This document shows positions 46,518 to 54,684 of a stretch of DNA of 64,000 bases, one piece after another. The translations under genes were made by a program, and so were the position numbers. How positions within the stretch are numbered: the stretch's first letter is position 1; the number at the start of each line of letters is the position of its first letter. The notes beneath the pieces were generated by a model. The model was not told the origin of the DNA and ran no database searches. It saw nothing but the letters and a program-made list of their open reading frames with translations. The DNA comes from CAVOOW01 sp963697675 (GTDB lineage: Bacteria; Actinomycetota; Actinomycetes; JACCUZ01): positions 226,708 through 290,707 of the forward strand of contig CAVOOW010000009.1 in NCBI GenBank assembly GCA_963697675.1, read 5' to 3'.

Positions 46518-47852
46518 TCACGCGGGCTGGTCGCCGACGCCGAAGTCAGGCAGCCAGTGCTCGAGCTCGGTGCGCCACGAGGCCTCTGCCCGCAGCTGGC
46601 AGAGCACGCCGATGGTGCCCATCGTCACGCGGTGGATCAACAGATAGTCCGGCGGCAGGTTGAGCTGCAGCCCGGTGCTGTACGCGGGCGACCTGGGGTC
46701 GGCGATGCGCGTGGCCTGTGCGCGCAGCCAGGCGCGGTCGAAGCGGAACGTGTCGGCGCGCACCGGGTCGAGGATGGGGGACAGGAAGTCGAGCAGCCGC
46801 CGGGCGTCGAGGTCGATCGAGCTCTTCACGAATCCCTCTGCGCGCAGCCCGTCGAGCACGCCCACGGCGTCGTCATCGATCGCGAGCCGGAGCAGGCGGC
46901 CGATCGGCTCGGGCAGGCCATCGGGCAACCGGTTGACGGCGCCGAAGTCGAGCACGATCAGGCGGCCGTCGTCGAGGAGTCGGAAGTTGCCGGGGTGCGG
47001 GTCGGCGTGCAGCAGGCCGGCACGCTGCGGGCCCGAGAACAGGAACCGCGCAAGCAGCAGGCCCGCGCGGTTGCGCTCCTTCGTGGTGCCTGAGGCGATG
47101 ATCCGGGCCAGCGGTTTGCCGTCGACCCAGTCGGTGACGAGCACCTGGCCGGTCTGGTGGACGACCGAGGGAACGAGGACGTCGGGGTCTCCGGAGTAGG
47201 CGGCCGCGAACGTCGCCTGGCTCTCTGCCTCGAGGGCGTAGTCGAGCTCCTCGGCGACTCTGGCCTTCAGCTCGGCGATCAGTGGCTTGACGTCGAGGCC
47301 GGGCACGAGCATGCCTACGAGGCGGCTCATCCGACCGATCTGGTTGAGGTCGGAAAGCAGCGCCTGTCCGGCGCCGGGATATTGCACCTTGACGGCCACA
47401 ACCCGCCCGTCCGCCCAGACCGCCCGGTGGACCTGACCGATCGACGCAGCCGCGGCGGGCTTGTTCTCGAAGGACTGGAATCGGTCGCGCCAGTCGGCGC
47501 CGAGCTCGCGGGCGAGCACGGCGTGCACGCTGCCGGCCGGCAGCGGAGGCGCGGACTCCTGGAGCCGGGTGAGGGTCTCGCGGTAAGGGCCGGCGAGGTT
47601 CTCCGGCAGCGCCGCCTCGAAGACCGACATGGCCTGGCCGAACTTCATGGCCCCGCCCTTGAGCTCACCGAGCACCTTGAACAGCTGCTCAGCCGTGCGC
47701 GCCTGGACCTCGGCCGCAACGATCTCCGCGGGCCGGCCCCCGATCCGCTTGCCCAGGCCGAGCGTCGCGCGCCCGGCGAAGCCCAGCGGGAGCCCCGCGA
47801 GCTTGACCGTGCGGGTCACGGCGCGTCGCGGGAGCTCGGTCATATCGCCCAT
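46518..47852 (-). CDS. ABC1/AarF (UbiB-like) atypical kinase
   Basis: This 444-residue UbiB-family protein has the KxGQ region GELKGGAMKFGQAMSVFEAA, the A-rich loop AAAASIGQVHRAVWADGRVV (in place of the glycine loop), VKVQYPGAGQALLSDL, ELDYALEAESQATFAAAY, the catalytic LLHADPHPGNFRLLDD and the metal-binding LIVLDFGAVNRLP. M. tuberculosis has a homologue beside whiB7 (Rv3197) that is linked to macrolide response, from memory. The actual substrate is not known. Start ATG 47852 or 47843. It is downstream of the ThiF-like gene on the same strand. Intact. Confidence 0.9.
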   Translation of the reverse strand: MGDMTELPRRAVTRTVKLAGLPLGFAGRATLGLGKRIGGRPAEIVAAEVQARTAEQLFKVLGELKGGAMKFGQAMSVFEAALPENLAGPYRETLTRLQESAPPLPAGSVHAVLARELGADWRDRFQSFENKPAAAASIGQVHRAVWADGRVVAVKVQYPGAGQALLSDLNQIGRMSRLVGMLVPGLDVKPLIAELKARVAEELDYALEAESQATFAAAYSGDPDVLVPSVVHQTGQVLVTDWVDGKPLARIIASGTTKERNRAGLLLARFLFSGPQRAGLLHADPHPGNFRLLDDGRLIVLDFGAVNRLPDGLPEPIGRLLRLAIDDDAVGVLDGLRAEGFVKSSIDLDARRLLDFLSPILDPVRADTFRFDRAWLRAQATRIADPRSPAYSTGLQLNLPPDYLLIHRVTMGTIGVLCQLRAEASWRTELEHWLPDFGVGDQPA

Positions 47853-47944
47853 TGTCACTGACTGCGCACCGTTGCGAGGCTGTTCGCCACGTGTGGAGCA
47901 GCGCTGTCGTGAGCGGTCGGCACTGCATTCGGGCGAGTTGGCGC

Positions 47945-49006
47945 TCATTGCCGTGACCAGCCGCACCCGCAGAGCGGATGGATCGTCCAGCCTCGTCGCC
48001 GCATCCGACCGTCGACCTGGGCGACCTCGATCGTCCCGTCGACGGCTGGCGGCGAGGGGTCGCCGTCGAGGTAGGCAAGAACCTGAGTCGATGCTTGAGC
48101 AGCCACAGCGGTCGCGAGCACGACGTCGCACGCAGCCGCGCGCTGCCGGGCGGCGTCGGTCAGCTGTGCGGCGACGCTGGGCCAGGCAGGGTCGCGGTCG
48201 GCACGGTGCAGGTCGTGGCAGCGCCCGCAGGAAGAGCGGCCGGGCAGCACCAGCGGTCCGACGACTCCCGTGACGTCTCGTACCTGCGCAAACAGATGGG
48301 GGATCCCCTCCGCGTACCAAGCGGTCGGGCAGGTCACCGAGACCGGAGCGTTCGAGCGAGAGGACGACTACGTCGGGACCGCGGCCGCGCGGGAGAGTGC
48401 TGCGCAGGCCCGGCGCCAACCGGCGGGCAGCGCGGATGGCGGCGTCGGCCCGGCTCGCGCCAACGTCCGCGTTACTCGGCCCGGCCGGTGTGACGTCGGA
48501 TGCCGCCGCGATGCTCGAGTCGTCGACGACCAGGAACCCGACGCCAGCGGCAGCGAGCAGCGTGATGACGGCGGCACCGACCCGTCCCGCACCGCGCACG
48601 GCCACGATGGCGGATCTTCGGCGGGTCAGTGCCGCAACGCCGCCATCTCCCGCGCCGCGCAAGAGCGACGCGGCCGCGAGGTCGGGCGCCAGCCGGTCGC
48701 GGTCGCGCTGGCTCAGCGCGGCCAGCGCGCGTCGGTCCGTGGACGGCGTCATCGAGCACGCCGGAGCGCTCGAGCAGCCTGAGCAACTCGTCCGCCCGCG
48801 CCGGCTCGATGCCGAGACGATGGGCGGTGGTGAGCACGTCGTTGCGGTCGCGAGTGCCGTCGAGCGCCTCGACCAGCCGGGCGCAGCCCTGGTCGAGGCC
48901 GCTGATCACGACGGCCTGCCGAGGGTCGACGCCGAGCTGCAACGTGCGTGGCATCGCGCCAGACACGGCGCAGCGCGGGCTTGAGCTGCGGACGCGCGGC
49001 AGGCAT
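47945..49006 (-). CDS. ThiF/E1-like adenylyltransferase-family protein (frameshifted)
   Basis: ATG 49006 (MPAARPQLKPALRRVWRDA) leads after a shift into TLQLGVDPRQAVVISGLDQG and VLTTAHRLGIEPARADELLR, a winged-helix-like N-terminal part. A Rossmann ThiF domain follows (AIVAVRGAGRVGAAVITLLA, VGFLVVDDSSIAAASDVTPA). The C-terminus has cysteine pairs SCGRCHDLHRADRDP and HPLCGCGWSRQ that may bind zinc, as in E1-like enzymes. The canonical GxGxxG reads GAGRVG. Shifts lie near 48955, 48765 and 48385. It is upstream of the AarF-like gene and may be cotranscribed. The substrate is unknown; a cofactor- or peptide-modifying role is possible. Confidence 0.72.
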
Positions 49007-49030
49007 GCCGTCGAGCCTTTCAGAGTTCGC

Positions 49031-49084
49031 CTGTTCCACAGCAGGCGTCGTCCACAGCCGACGTCTGTTCCACAGCAGGCGTCG
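49031..49084. repeat. Two direct copies of a 20-bp element
   Basis: ctgttccacagcaggcgtcg occurs at 49031-49050 and 49065-49084, with the related gtccacagccgacg between them. Lies just upstream of the ThiF-like gene start; could be operator repeats for its promoter. Confidence 0.75.
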
Positions 49085-49166
49085 GCCGCGGCTTGCATCC
49101 GTTCCAGTGCGTGCGTCGTCCACGCCTTGCGCTTGTCACCGGCCTGCGTTGTCCGGCCGCTGTTCC

Positions 49167-49259
49167 ATGATCGCGAAAGATTGCGTCCCTCCACGTCCGC
49201 GATCTTTCGTGATCATGAAGAAAGGGACCGGCTAGAGCCGGACGGATCCTTCATGATCA
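49167..49259. repeat. Composite palindromes, copy D
   Basis: A first palindrome (atgatcgcgaaagat 49167-49181 / atctttcgtgatcat 49202-49216, one mismatch) runs directly into a second one (tgatcatgaagaaagggac ... gatccttcatgatca, 49210-49259) with the core accggctagagccgg. The order of the two palindrome types is reversed relative to copy B. Lies between the ThiF-like and M20 genes. Confidence 0.87.
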
Positions 49260-49303
49260 TGGAACGTGAGGCGCTGGCGGCCGCGCGGATCGAGAGCACG
49301 CCG

Positions 49304-50578
49304 TCAGGCGGTGCCGCACACGTCCAACGCGAGCAGCGCCAGGGCGCGGGCCGCGGTCGCGACATCGGCCAACGGCACGCTCTCATCGGGAGCGTGTGCC
49401 AGCAGCGCGTCACCGGGTCCGTAGTGCAGCGTCGGGATGCCGCCGATGCCGCTGAGCAACCGAAGGTCACTGCCATAAGGCGCACCCGATGTCTGCTGGC
49501 TGCCGCCTCCGACATACGGTGTGCGCGGCTGCCATCCGGACAGCCAGGTCACTCGACTCGGGCAGCCGGCCTGATGCGAACTGACCGCCCCACCACTCGA
49601 CGGACACCGGGTGGTCGCGCAGCCATGGGTCGGCATCGCACGCGTTGGCCACGGCGGTCACCAAGGCAGACTGCGCGGAAGCCACCGGTTCGTCGAGCGC
49701 AACGCCGAGCCGCCCTTCGGCGATCAGCAGGTCGGGCACCGACGAGGCCCAGTCGCCGGCAGCGATCCGCCCGATGGACAGGGGGTAGGCGATCGGCCAG
49801 CGCCGCATCAGCGGATCGACCGAGGCGTTGCGCGCAGCTTCGAGGGACTGGAGGGCAGCCATCACCGGCAGGAACTTCTCGATCGCGCTGACGCCTTCCG
49901 AGCGCCTCGACGCGTGGGTCGCGCGTCCGGGCACTCGCAACCGGAACGTCAGGGCGCCGGCGTTGGCCGTCACGAGATCGAGTCCGGTCGGCTCGGGCAC
50001 GACGCAGGCATCGGCTCGCCAGCCGCGATGCAGCATCGCGTAAGTCCCGAGACCGCCGTCCTCCTCGCCGGGCACGCAAGCAAGCAAGAGATCCCCGCGC
50101 AACGGGACGCCGAGTCGACGTACGGCGAGAACTGCGGCGAGTGACGCAACCAGGCCCGCCTTCATGTCGCACGCCCCGCGCCCGAACAACATGTCGCCCG
50201 ACGACCTGCCCGGAGAACGCGTCGGGCCGCGACCACGCGGCGGGGTTTCCGATCGGTACGACGTCGACGTGGGCGTTGAGCATCAGCGAGTCGCCACCGC
50301 CGGAGCCGGGGATGCGGCCGACCAACCCCCAGGCCTCATCACGCTCGACTTCGACGCCGGGGAAATCGCGGTTCGGCGAGCAACTCGTCGAGCGGGATCC
50401 GCCAGTGGTCGACCTCGAGTCCCGACTCGGTCAGCTCGCGGGCGAGCCGCGCCTGGATCTCGTGCTCAGGGTCGGTGCCGCCGACGCTGGGGATGCGCAC
50501 CAGGTCGGTGAGCAACCGAAAAGCCTCGGGGAGTCGTTCGTCGACCTCCGCCAGCACCCGTGCCGCCCAGTCCGTCAC
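49304..50578 (-). CDS. M20 family metallopeptidase (ArgE/DapE-like, frameshifted)
   Basis: ATG 50578 opens MTDWAARVLAEVDERLPEAF and LVRIPSVGGTDPEHEIQARL. Zinc and catalytic motifs follow: SLMLNAHVDVVPIGNP, LFGRGACDMKAGLVASLAAV and LLACVPGEEDGGLGTYAML. The lid domain reads FRLRVPGRATHASRRSEGVS. The end is TLHYGPGDALLAHAPDESVP ... LALDVCGTA at 49304. Shifts occur near 50360, 50205 and 49510. Corrected length is about 424 residues, normal for deacylases of this type. The substrate, an N-acyl amino acid or peptide, cannot be assigned. Confidence 0.82.
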
Positions 50579-50653
50579 GGCGGGTTAGGGCGCGTGCCGG
50601 ACAAGCCGAAGGGGGGCACGCGCACACACTGGGAAAGACCGAGAAAAGCCGAA

Positions 50654-50687
50654 GGGGGCGAGCCCCGCATGGTGCGGGACTGCCCCC
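50654..50687 (-). terminator. Terminator after the DUF5679 gene
   Basis: Stem gggggc / gccccc with an inner cccgc / gcggg stem; read on the minus strand it is followed by ttcggcttttc. It lies 25 bp after the stop of the small DUF5679 gene. Confidence 0.65.
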
Positions 50688-50711
50688 AACGGATGAGTGT
50701 GCGGAGCGTCC

Positions 50712-50870
50712 TCAGGCCTTGCCGAGGATGCGGTTCAGCTTGGTGCCACAGACGGGGCAAATGCCCTGGGCCATGCGGCGGCCAGACTCGCTGACCTTTA
50801 CCTCGCCAGTGAAGTCGCGCTTCTCCTTGCACTTCACGCAGTATGCGTCTCCGGTGTAGCTCTCAGCCAC
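50712..50870 (-). CDS. DUF5679 small zinc-binding protein
   Basis: A 52-residue protein (VAESYTGDAYCVKCKEKRDF ... GICPVCGTKLNRILGKA) has paired CVKC and CPVC motifs forming a zinc ribbon. The C-terminal GTKLNRILGK resembles that of nucleoid or topoisomerase-associated zinc ribbons. A strong aggagg ribosome site precedes GTG 50870. The role is unknown. Many actinobacteria have one copy. A hairpin follows the gene. Confidence 0.87.
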   Translation of the reverse strand: MAESYTGDAYCVKCKEKRDFTGEVKVSESGRRMAQGICPVCGTKLNRILGKA

Positions 50871-51074
50871 AGGTCCTCCTCGATCGGATGATTCGGCGTC
50901 CGGCGGAATGAGTGCCGTTGTCCGGACCTCGATCCAGCGTAGAGCAGGGGGGTGTGTGAGCGTGGGAGGCGGGGGTCGACTTGGCCCCGCGTGGCTGAGC
51001 GTGGACCCGGGCGGTGGGGGAGTGGCGGGGCACGCACGGGAGGGCCACGGACGTCGGGCGCTAGCCTCCCGGGC

Positions 51075-51890
51075 ATGACAGATCAGGGGTACGACGACGC
51101 GCGGCTGACCGATCTGCGCATCGAGCGACGCGACTCCGGAGTCGTCACGGTGACCCTCGCGCTGCCCGACCGGCGCAACATGATGTCGGCCGCAATGACC
51201 GACTCGTGGGCCAGGGCGATGGCCGGCCTGCGGGCGGACCCGAGCGTCCGGGCGGTCGTCGTCACGGGCGAGGGCAGCGCCTTCTGCTCCGGCGGTGACG
51301 TGTCCTGGATCGGTCACACGCCGGACGCTTCAATCGACGAGCTGCGCGAGCGCATGTTGCCGTTTTACCGCGCCTGGCTTGCGATTCGTGAGCTCGAGGT
51401 CGTGACGATCGCAGCGATCAACGGGGCGGCGATCGGGGCCGGGCTCGCGCTGGCGCTCGCGTGCGACCTGCGTTACGCGGCGCAGGACGCCAAGCTGGCG
51501 GTGCCGTTCACGTCACTTGGCATGCACGCCGGAATGGCGACGACCTACCTGCTGCCGGAGGTCGCCGGGCTGGCCGTGGCGCGCGAGATGCTGCTCACCG
51601 GACGGGTCGTGACCGGAGCAGAGGCAGCGGGCCTCGGGCTGGTGAACCAGGCGTTCCCGCGCGAGGACGTGCTCGCCGAGGCGTTGCGGATCGCCGAGGC
51701 GGTCGCCGCTGCCGCACCCATCGCGACCCGGCTGACGAAGGTGGCGCTGCAAGGTGGCGGACACGCGAGCTTCGGCGCGGCGTTGCAGTGGGAGGCGCTG
51801 GCCCAGCCGGTCACGCTGGCCACGGCAGACCTGCAGGAAGGGCTGGCCGCGCAGCGCGAGCGCCGGGCGCCCAGGTTCACCGGCCGCTGA
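51075..51890 (+). CDS. Enoyl-CoA hydratase/isomerase family protein
   Basis: This 271-residue crotonase-fold protein has oxyanion-hole segments GEGSAFCSGGDVSWI and AAINGAAIGAGLALALACDL. The position usually holding a first catalytic glutamate reads SLGMHAGMATTYLLPEVAG, as in members acting as hydratases of varied substrates. The C-terminal helix is ATADLQEGLAAQRERRAPRF. It acts on acyl-CoA thioesters in the cytoplasm. ATG 51075 is the start. The gene is intact and stands alone. Confidence 0.88.
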   Translation: MTDQGYDDARLTDLRIERRDSGVVTVTLALPDRRNMMSAAMTDSWARAMAGLRADPSVRAVVVTGEGSAFCSGGDVSWIGHTPDASIDELRERMLPFYRAWLAIRELEVVTIAAINGAAIGAGLALALACDLRYAAQDAKLAVPFTSLGMHAGMATTYLLPEVAGLAVAREMLLTGRVVTGAEAAGLGLVNQAFPREDVLAEALRIAEAVAAAAPIATRLTKVALQGGGHASFGAALQWEALAQPVTLATADLQEGLAAQRERRAPRFTGR

Positions 51891-52003
51891 GGCGCAACTG
51901 CCGCACGGAGCGCCGTTCGCCCCGATTAATCCGTTTAGTAATAGTTTGCGGTACGAGCCGCGGGTGCTCGCCGTCGTACGGCGGGTCCCGCTCCCCGTCA
52001 TCT

Positions 52004-52170
52004 CCGATCAAGATCGCTGTTTCCGTGCTCAGATTCGCCATTCATGCGGAATCTGAGCACGAAGATCGCGATCTTGGTCGGGATCGTGCTGTGGCGGTCT
52101 CAAGATCGCTGGTATCGGTGAGAAAGTTGAGTCGGCTCCACTTTTCACCGATAGACGCGATCTTGGTCGG
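52004..52170. repeat. Two long palindromes sharing caagatcgc / gcgatcttg arms
   Basis: The first hairpin (52004-52081) has outer arms ccgatcaagatcgc / gcgatcttggtcgg and an inner stem gtgctcagattc / gaatctgagcac. The second (52101-52170) has outer caagatcgc / gcgatcttg and inner tatcggtga / tcaccgata. Outer arms are shared, inner arms differ. A half copy, gccgatcaagatcgcg, lies at about 10951, before ltrA. They follow the enoyl-CoA hydratase gene. Confidence 0.85.
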
Positions 52171-52227
52171 GACGCGGGCCGTGTGAGCATCATCGCTGCT
52201 GGCGGCCGCCACGGCGGTCCGGGCATC

Positions 52228-52304
52228 ACGAAGCCCCCGGAGCTTGCGGCCCGGCGTTCGCCTTCCCCTTGCGAACGTCTGGCCGGTCATCCCGGGGGCT
52301 TCGT
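52228..52304. ncRNA. Candidate structured RNA or processed terminator (nested hairpin, 77 nt)
   Basis: A perfect 13-bp outer stem acgaagcccccgg / ccgggggcttcgt encloses a second stem of about 14 bp (cggcc ... gg(c)gttcgc / gcgaac(g) ... ggccg) with a 9-base pyrimidine loop (cttcccctt). No ORF fits. It could be the terminator of a transcript, but the stem-in-stem form and C-rich loop also suit a small RNA. The strand is undetermined. Confidence 0.45.
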
Positions 52305-52360
52305 CAGATGGAACGCTAGGAGTCCGCGTCCGGCACCGTCAATGGCGCATCCGCTCCTCC

Positions 52361-52501
52361 TGTGGATAACCCTGTGGATGAACTGGGGACAGAGTGGGGT
52401 GTCGCTGTGGAGGGCGGCCACACCTGCCTGGGGATGACGTTGTGGATCATCGCGAATTGCGCGGCTGACCTGCGACGATGCGATCCACCGGCTGTGGACG
52501 A
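52361..52501. promoter_or_regulatory. Cluster of four DnaA-box-like 9-mers
   Basis: tgtggataa (52361), tgtggatga (52373), tgtggatca (52441) and tgtggacga (52493) are close to the reverse of TTATCCACA and all in one orientation. The stretch is non-coding and lies upstream of the WLM peptidase gene. It may be a DnaA-binding or titration site; binding is not shown. Confidence 0.45.
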
Positions 52502-52525
52502 AAGAAAGTCGCTAGCGTTTCGGTT

Positions 52526-53317
52526 ATGACTGCTCGTGCTCGCCCCTCCGCATCGTCGCCCGCGCCTGACACCGAGCCGCTCGTCGAGGTTCGCCGCAGC
52601 GCGCGGCGGCGGCGCACGGTGTCGGCCTACCGCGACGGCGATCGCACGGTGGTGCTGATCCCGGCGCGGATGTCACGCGCCGAGGAGCGGCGCTGGGTTG
52701 CCGCGATGCTGGAGCGGCTCGAGCGCCAGGACCGCAAACTGCGACCGGGTGACAAGGCGCTGCTCGAGCGCGCCGTCGCCCTCTCGCGGCGCTATCTCGT
52801 GGGCGCTCCGGTGCCGGCGAGCGTTCGCTGGGTCGGCAACCAGGGCAGCCGATGGGGCTCCTGCACACCGGTAGACCGCACCATCCGGCTGTCCGACCGG
52901 TTGCAGGGGATGCCCGGCTGGGTGCTCGACTATGTGATCGTCCACGAGCTGGTTCACCTGCGGGTGCCCGGCCACGGAGCCGACTTCTGGGCAGAGGTCG
53001 ACTGCTATCCCCGCACCGAGCGTGCACGGGGCTTCCTCGAGGGCGTGTCCGCCACGGCGGGACTGGGGCTCTCGGATGCCGACGAGACCGACGTGAGCGA
53101 GATCGGCGCCGACGACCTCCCTGCTCAGGTCGCCGTCGGTCCCCCGCCCGCCAACGGTCCGCTCGCCGATGGTCCGCTCGCCGATGGTCAGGTCGCCGAC
53201 GGTCCGCTCGTCAACGGCCTGGGTCGCGGCACGCGGAAAGCTGGCACGCGTCGGAGTCGGCCGAGTGGCGAACAGGGTGCGCTCGACTTCGACATCGGGC
53301 CAGACAGCGGCACGTGA
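52526..53317 (+). CDS. WLM/YgjP-type M48-like metallopeptidase
   Basis: This 263-residue protein has the zinc motif YVIVHELVHLRVPGHGADFW (HExxH with a later GH) preceded by NQGSRWGSCTPVDRTIRLSD, which is the YgjP/DUF45 signature. The N-terminus (EVRRSARRRRTVSAYRDGDR) also fits. The C-terminal 80 residues are a low-complexity tail with NGPLADGPLADGQVADGPL repeats encoded by a 15-bp minisatellite (53147-53215), then basic residues. ATG 52526 is the start. The next gene overlaps the stop. The peptide target is unknown. Confidence 0.85.
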   Translation: MTARARPSASSPAPDTEPLVEVRRSARRRRTVSAYRDGDRTVVLIPARMSRAEERRWVAAMLERLERQDRKLRPGDKALLERAVALSRRYLVGAPVPASVRWVGNQGSRWGSCTPVDRTIRLSDRLQGMPGWVLDYVIVHELVHLRVPGHGADFWAEVDCYPRTERARGFLEGVSATAGLGLSDADETDVSEIGADDLPAQVAVGPPPANGPLADGPLADGQVADGPLVNGLGRGTRKAGTRRSRPSGEQGALDFDIGPDSGT

Positions 53318-54057
53318 CCCGACGGCTCGTCGCCGTGCTGGTGCCCCGGGTGGATGCCGGCGGCTTTCCCGGTGAGGCGCTGCGGGCGGCGATGGTCGAG
53401 GACGTGTACGAGACGGTCGCCGCACTGGACCTCGTCGAGCCAGCTCTGGCGGTCGACGCTGACGACCCGGCCCGCGAGGTGCTCGAGTCACTCACCTGGC
53501 CGGGCACCGCTGTCGTGACCCTCCCATCCAGCACCGGCGCGGCCCCGCCAAGCACCGGCGCGGCGTCGGCCGGCGCGGCATCGAGCGCTGGTGCGGCATC
53601 GGCGGGCGCCACGTCGATCGGCGCAATCTCGACCGGCTCGTCACCGGTTGCCTCGCGCACCTGGCTCACCATCGAAGCGCTCGTCGCAGCCGGCGCCGAC
53701 CAGGTCACCGTCCTTGCCGGCGACGCGCCCGACCTGCCCGGCCTGCTGGTGGGCAAGCTGCATCGCGCGCTCGGGAGCGCCGACGTGGCCGTGCTGCCCG
53801 GCACCGACGGTGGCCTGATCGGGCTGGCCACTCATGCGCCGCCACCCGAGTGGCTCGCAGCCGAGTCGACCGTCGTCGACCTCGACAACGTTGACGCGGT
53901 CGCCCACCTGCAGAAAGCCGCGCGGCGCCGTACCGCCGTGTCGGTCGGACCGGGCTGGCACCGGGTCCGGACGGCGGCTGACCTCGCCGGGCTCGACCCC
54001 GGCCTGGAGGGCTGGGAGATCACCCGCGAGCTGCTCGGCGACGCACGCGGGTTGTGA
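53314..54057 (+). CDS. Conserved hypothetical, possible DUF2064-like nucleotide-sugar fold
   Basis: VTRRLVAVLVPRVDAGGFPG and MVEDVYETVAALDLVEPALA resemble the start of glycosyltransferase-like (CofC/DUF2064) proteins. VTVLAGDAPDLPGLLVGKLH, ALGSADVAVLPGTDGGLIGL and GWHRVRTAADLAGLDPG suit the same fold. A low-complexity insert of STGAAPP / SAGAASS / SAGATSI type (about residues 72-110) is encoded by tandem repeats and breaks the domain. GTG 53314 overlaps the previous stop. Family assignment is tentative. Frame intact. Confidence 0.6.
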   Translation: MTRRLVAVLVPRVDAGGFPGEALRAAMVEDVYETVAALDLVEPALAVDADDPAREVLESLTWPGTAVVTLPSSTGAAPPSTGAASAGAASSAGAASAGATSIGAISTGSSPVASRTWLTIEALVAAGADQVTVLAGDAPDLPGLLVGKLHRALGSADVAVLPGTDGGLIGLATHAPPPEWLAAESTVVDLDNVDAVAHLQKAARRRTAVSVGPGWHRVRTAADLAGLDPGLEGWEITRELLGDARGL

Positions 54058-54080
54058 GCCGCGTGCGCCCGAGCCGTTCG

Positions 54081-54663
54081 TCAGCTCGAGAAGGCCCAGC
54101 AGCTCAGCGGGCGGTTACTCGTGAACCCGTCCGTGTCGAAGACGCAGTGCAGGAAGATGCCGGCGGACGTGTCGAAGCGCCAGATGCGCCGTGATCTCGC
54201 GAACCGTTGAAAGGTCAGGGAGAGGCCCGATGGTCACGGCTCCTCCTTGGGTGGAGAACGTCTGACTTTCGTTGGAGGCGTTGATGAGCCAGGAGGAGGC
54301 CGGGGCGGTGCTCGGCAGGTGGACGACGACGCTGCCGTCCACGTCCGAGTCGCCATCGGTCGTGACGGTGACGGTGACGTGGAGACGGGGCAGCGAAAGG
54401 ACTGTCGTCGCCGGGACGCTGGTCGCGACACCCTTGCCGAACGCCATCCGGGACGCCGCGACCACGGTGTTCCCCGCGGTCTTTGAGCCCGTGACCCTCC
54501 GGGCGCGATCTTCTTGTTGGTGACCGCGAACTCCTTCAGCTGCTTCTTGCCGACGCTGTGCTTCGGCAACGTTGCGACCGCATAGACGGCGGCGGTGGAC
54601 GACGAGAAAAGAACAAGTGCGAGTGCGAGTGCGGTTCCGGTGGAGATTTTGCTGCGGACTATG
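54081..54663 (-). CDS. Secreted or anchored protein of unknown function (frameshifted)
   Basis: An N-terminal membrane helix (KISTGTALALALVLFSSSTA) precedes LPKHSVGKKQLKEFAVTNKK. After a shift near 54505 the protein continues AASRMAFGKGVATSVPATTV and VVVHLPSTAPASSWLINASN. After another near 54185 it ends RFDTSAGIFLHCVFDTDGFT ... WAFSS. An ATA codon near 54663 occupies the expected start behind a ggagg site, so a misread ATG is possible. The pattern (short anchor, conserved KKQLKxxAVTxxKI, beta-rich domain) recurs in actinobacterial exported proteins; function is unknown. Confidence 0.62.
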
Positions 54664-54684
54664 GAGACCTCCCGCTCGTGACCC

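Noticed and set aside
49031..49084. A CRISPR array.
   Set aside because: Only two 20-bp copies with a 14-bp gap and no third unit or cas gene; repeats elsewhere are palindromes without spacers.
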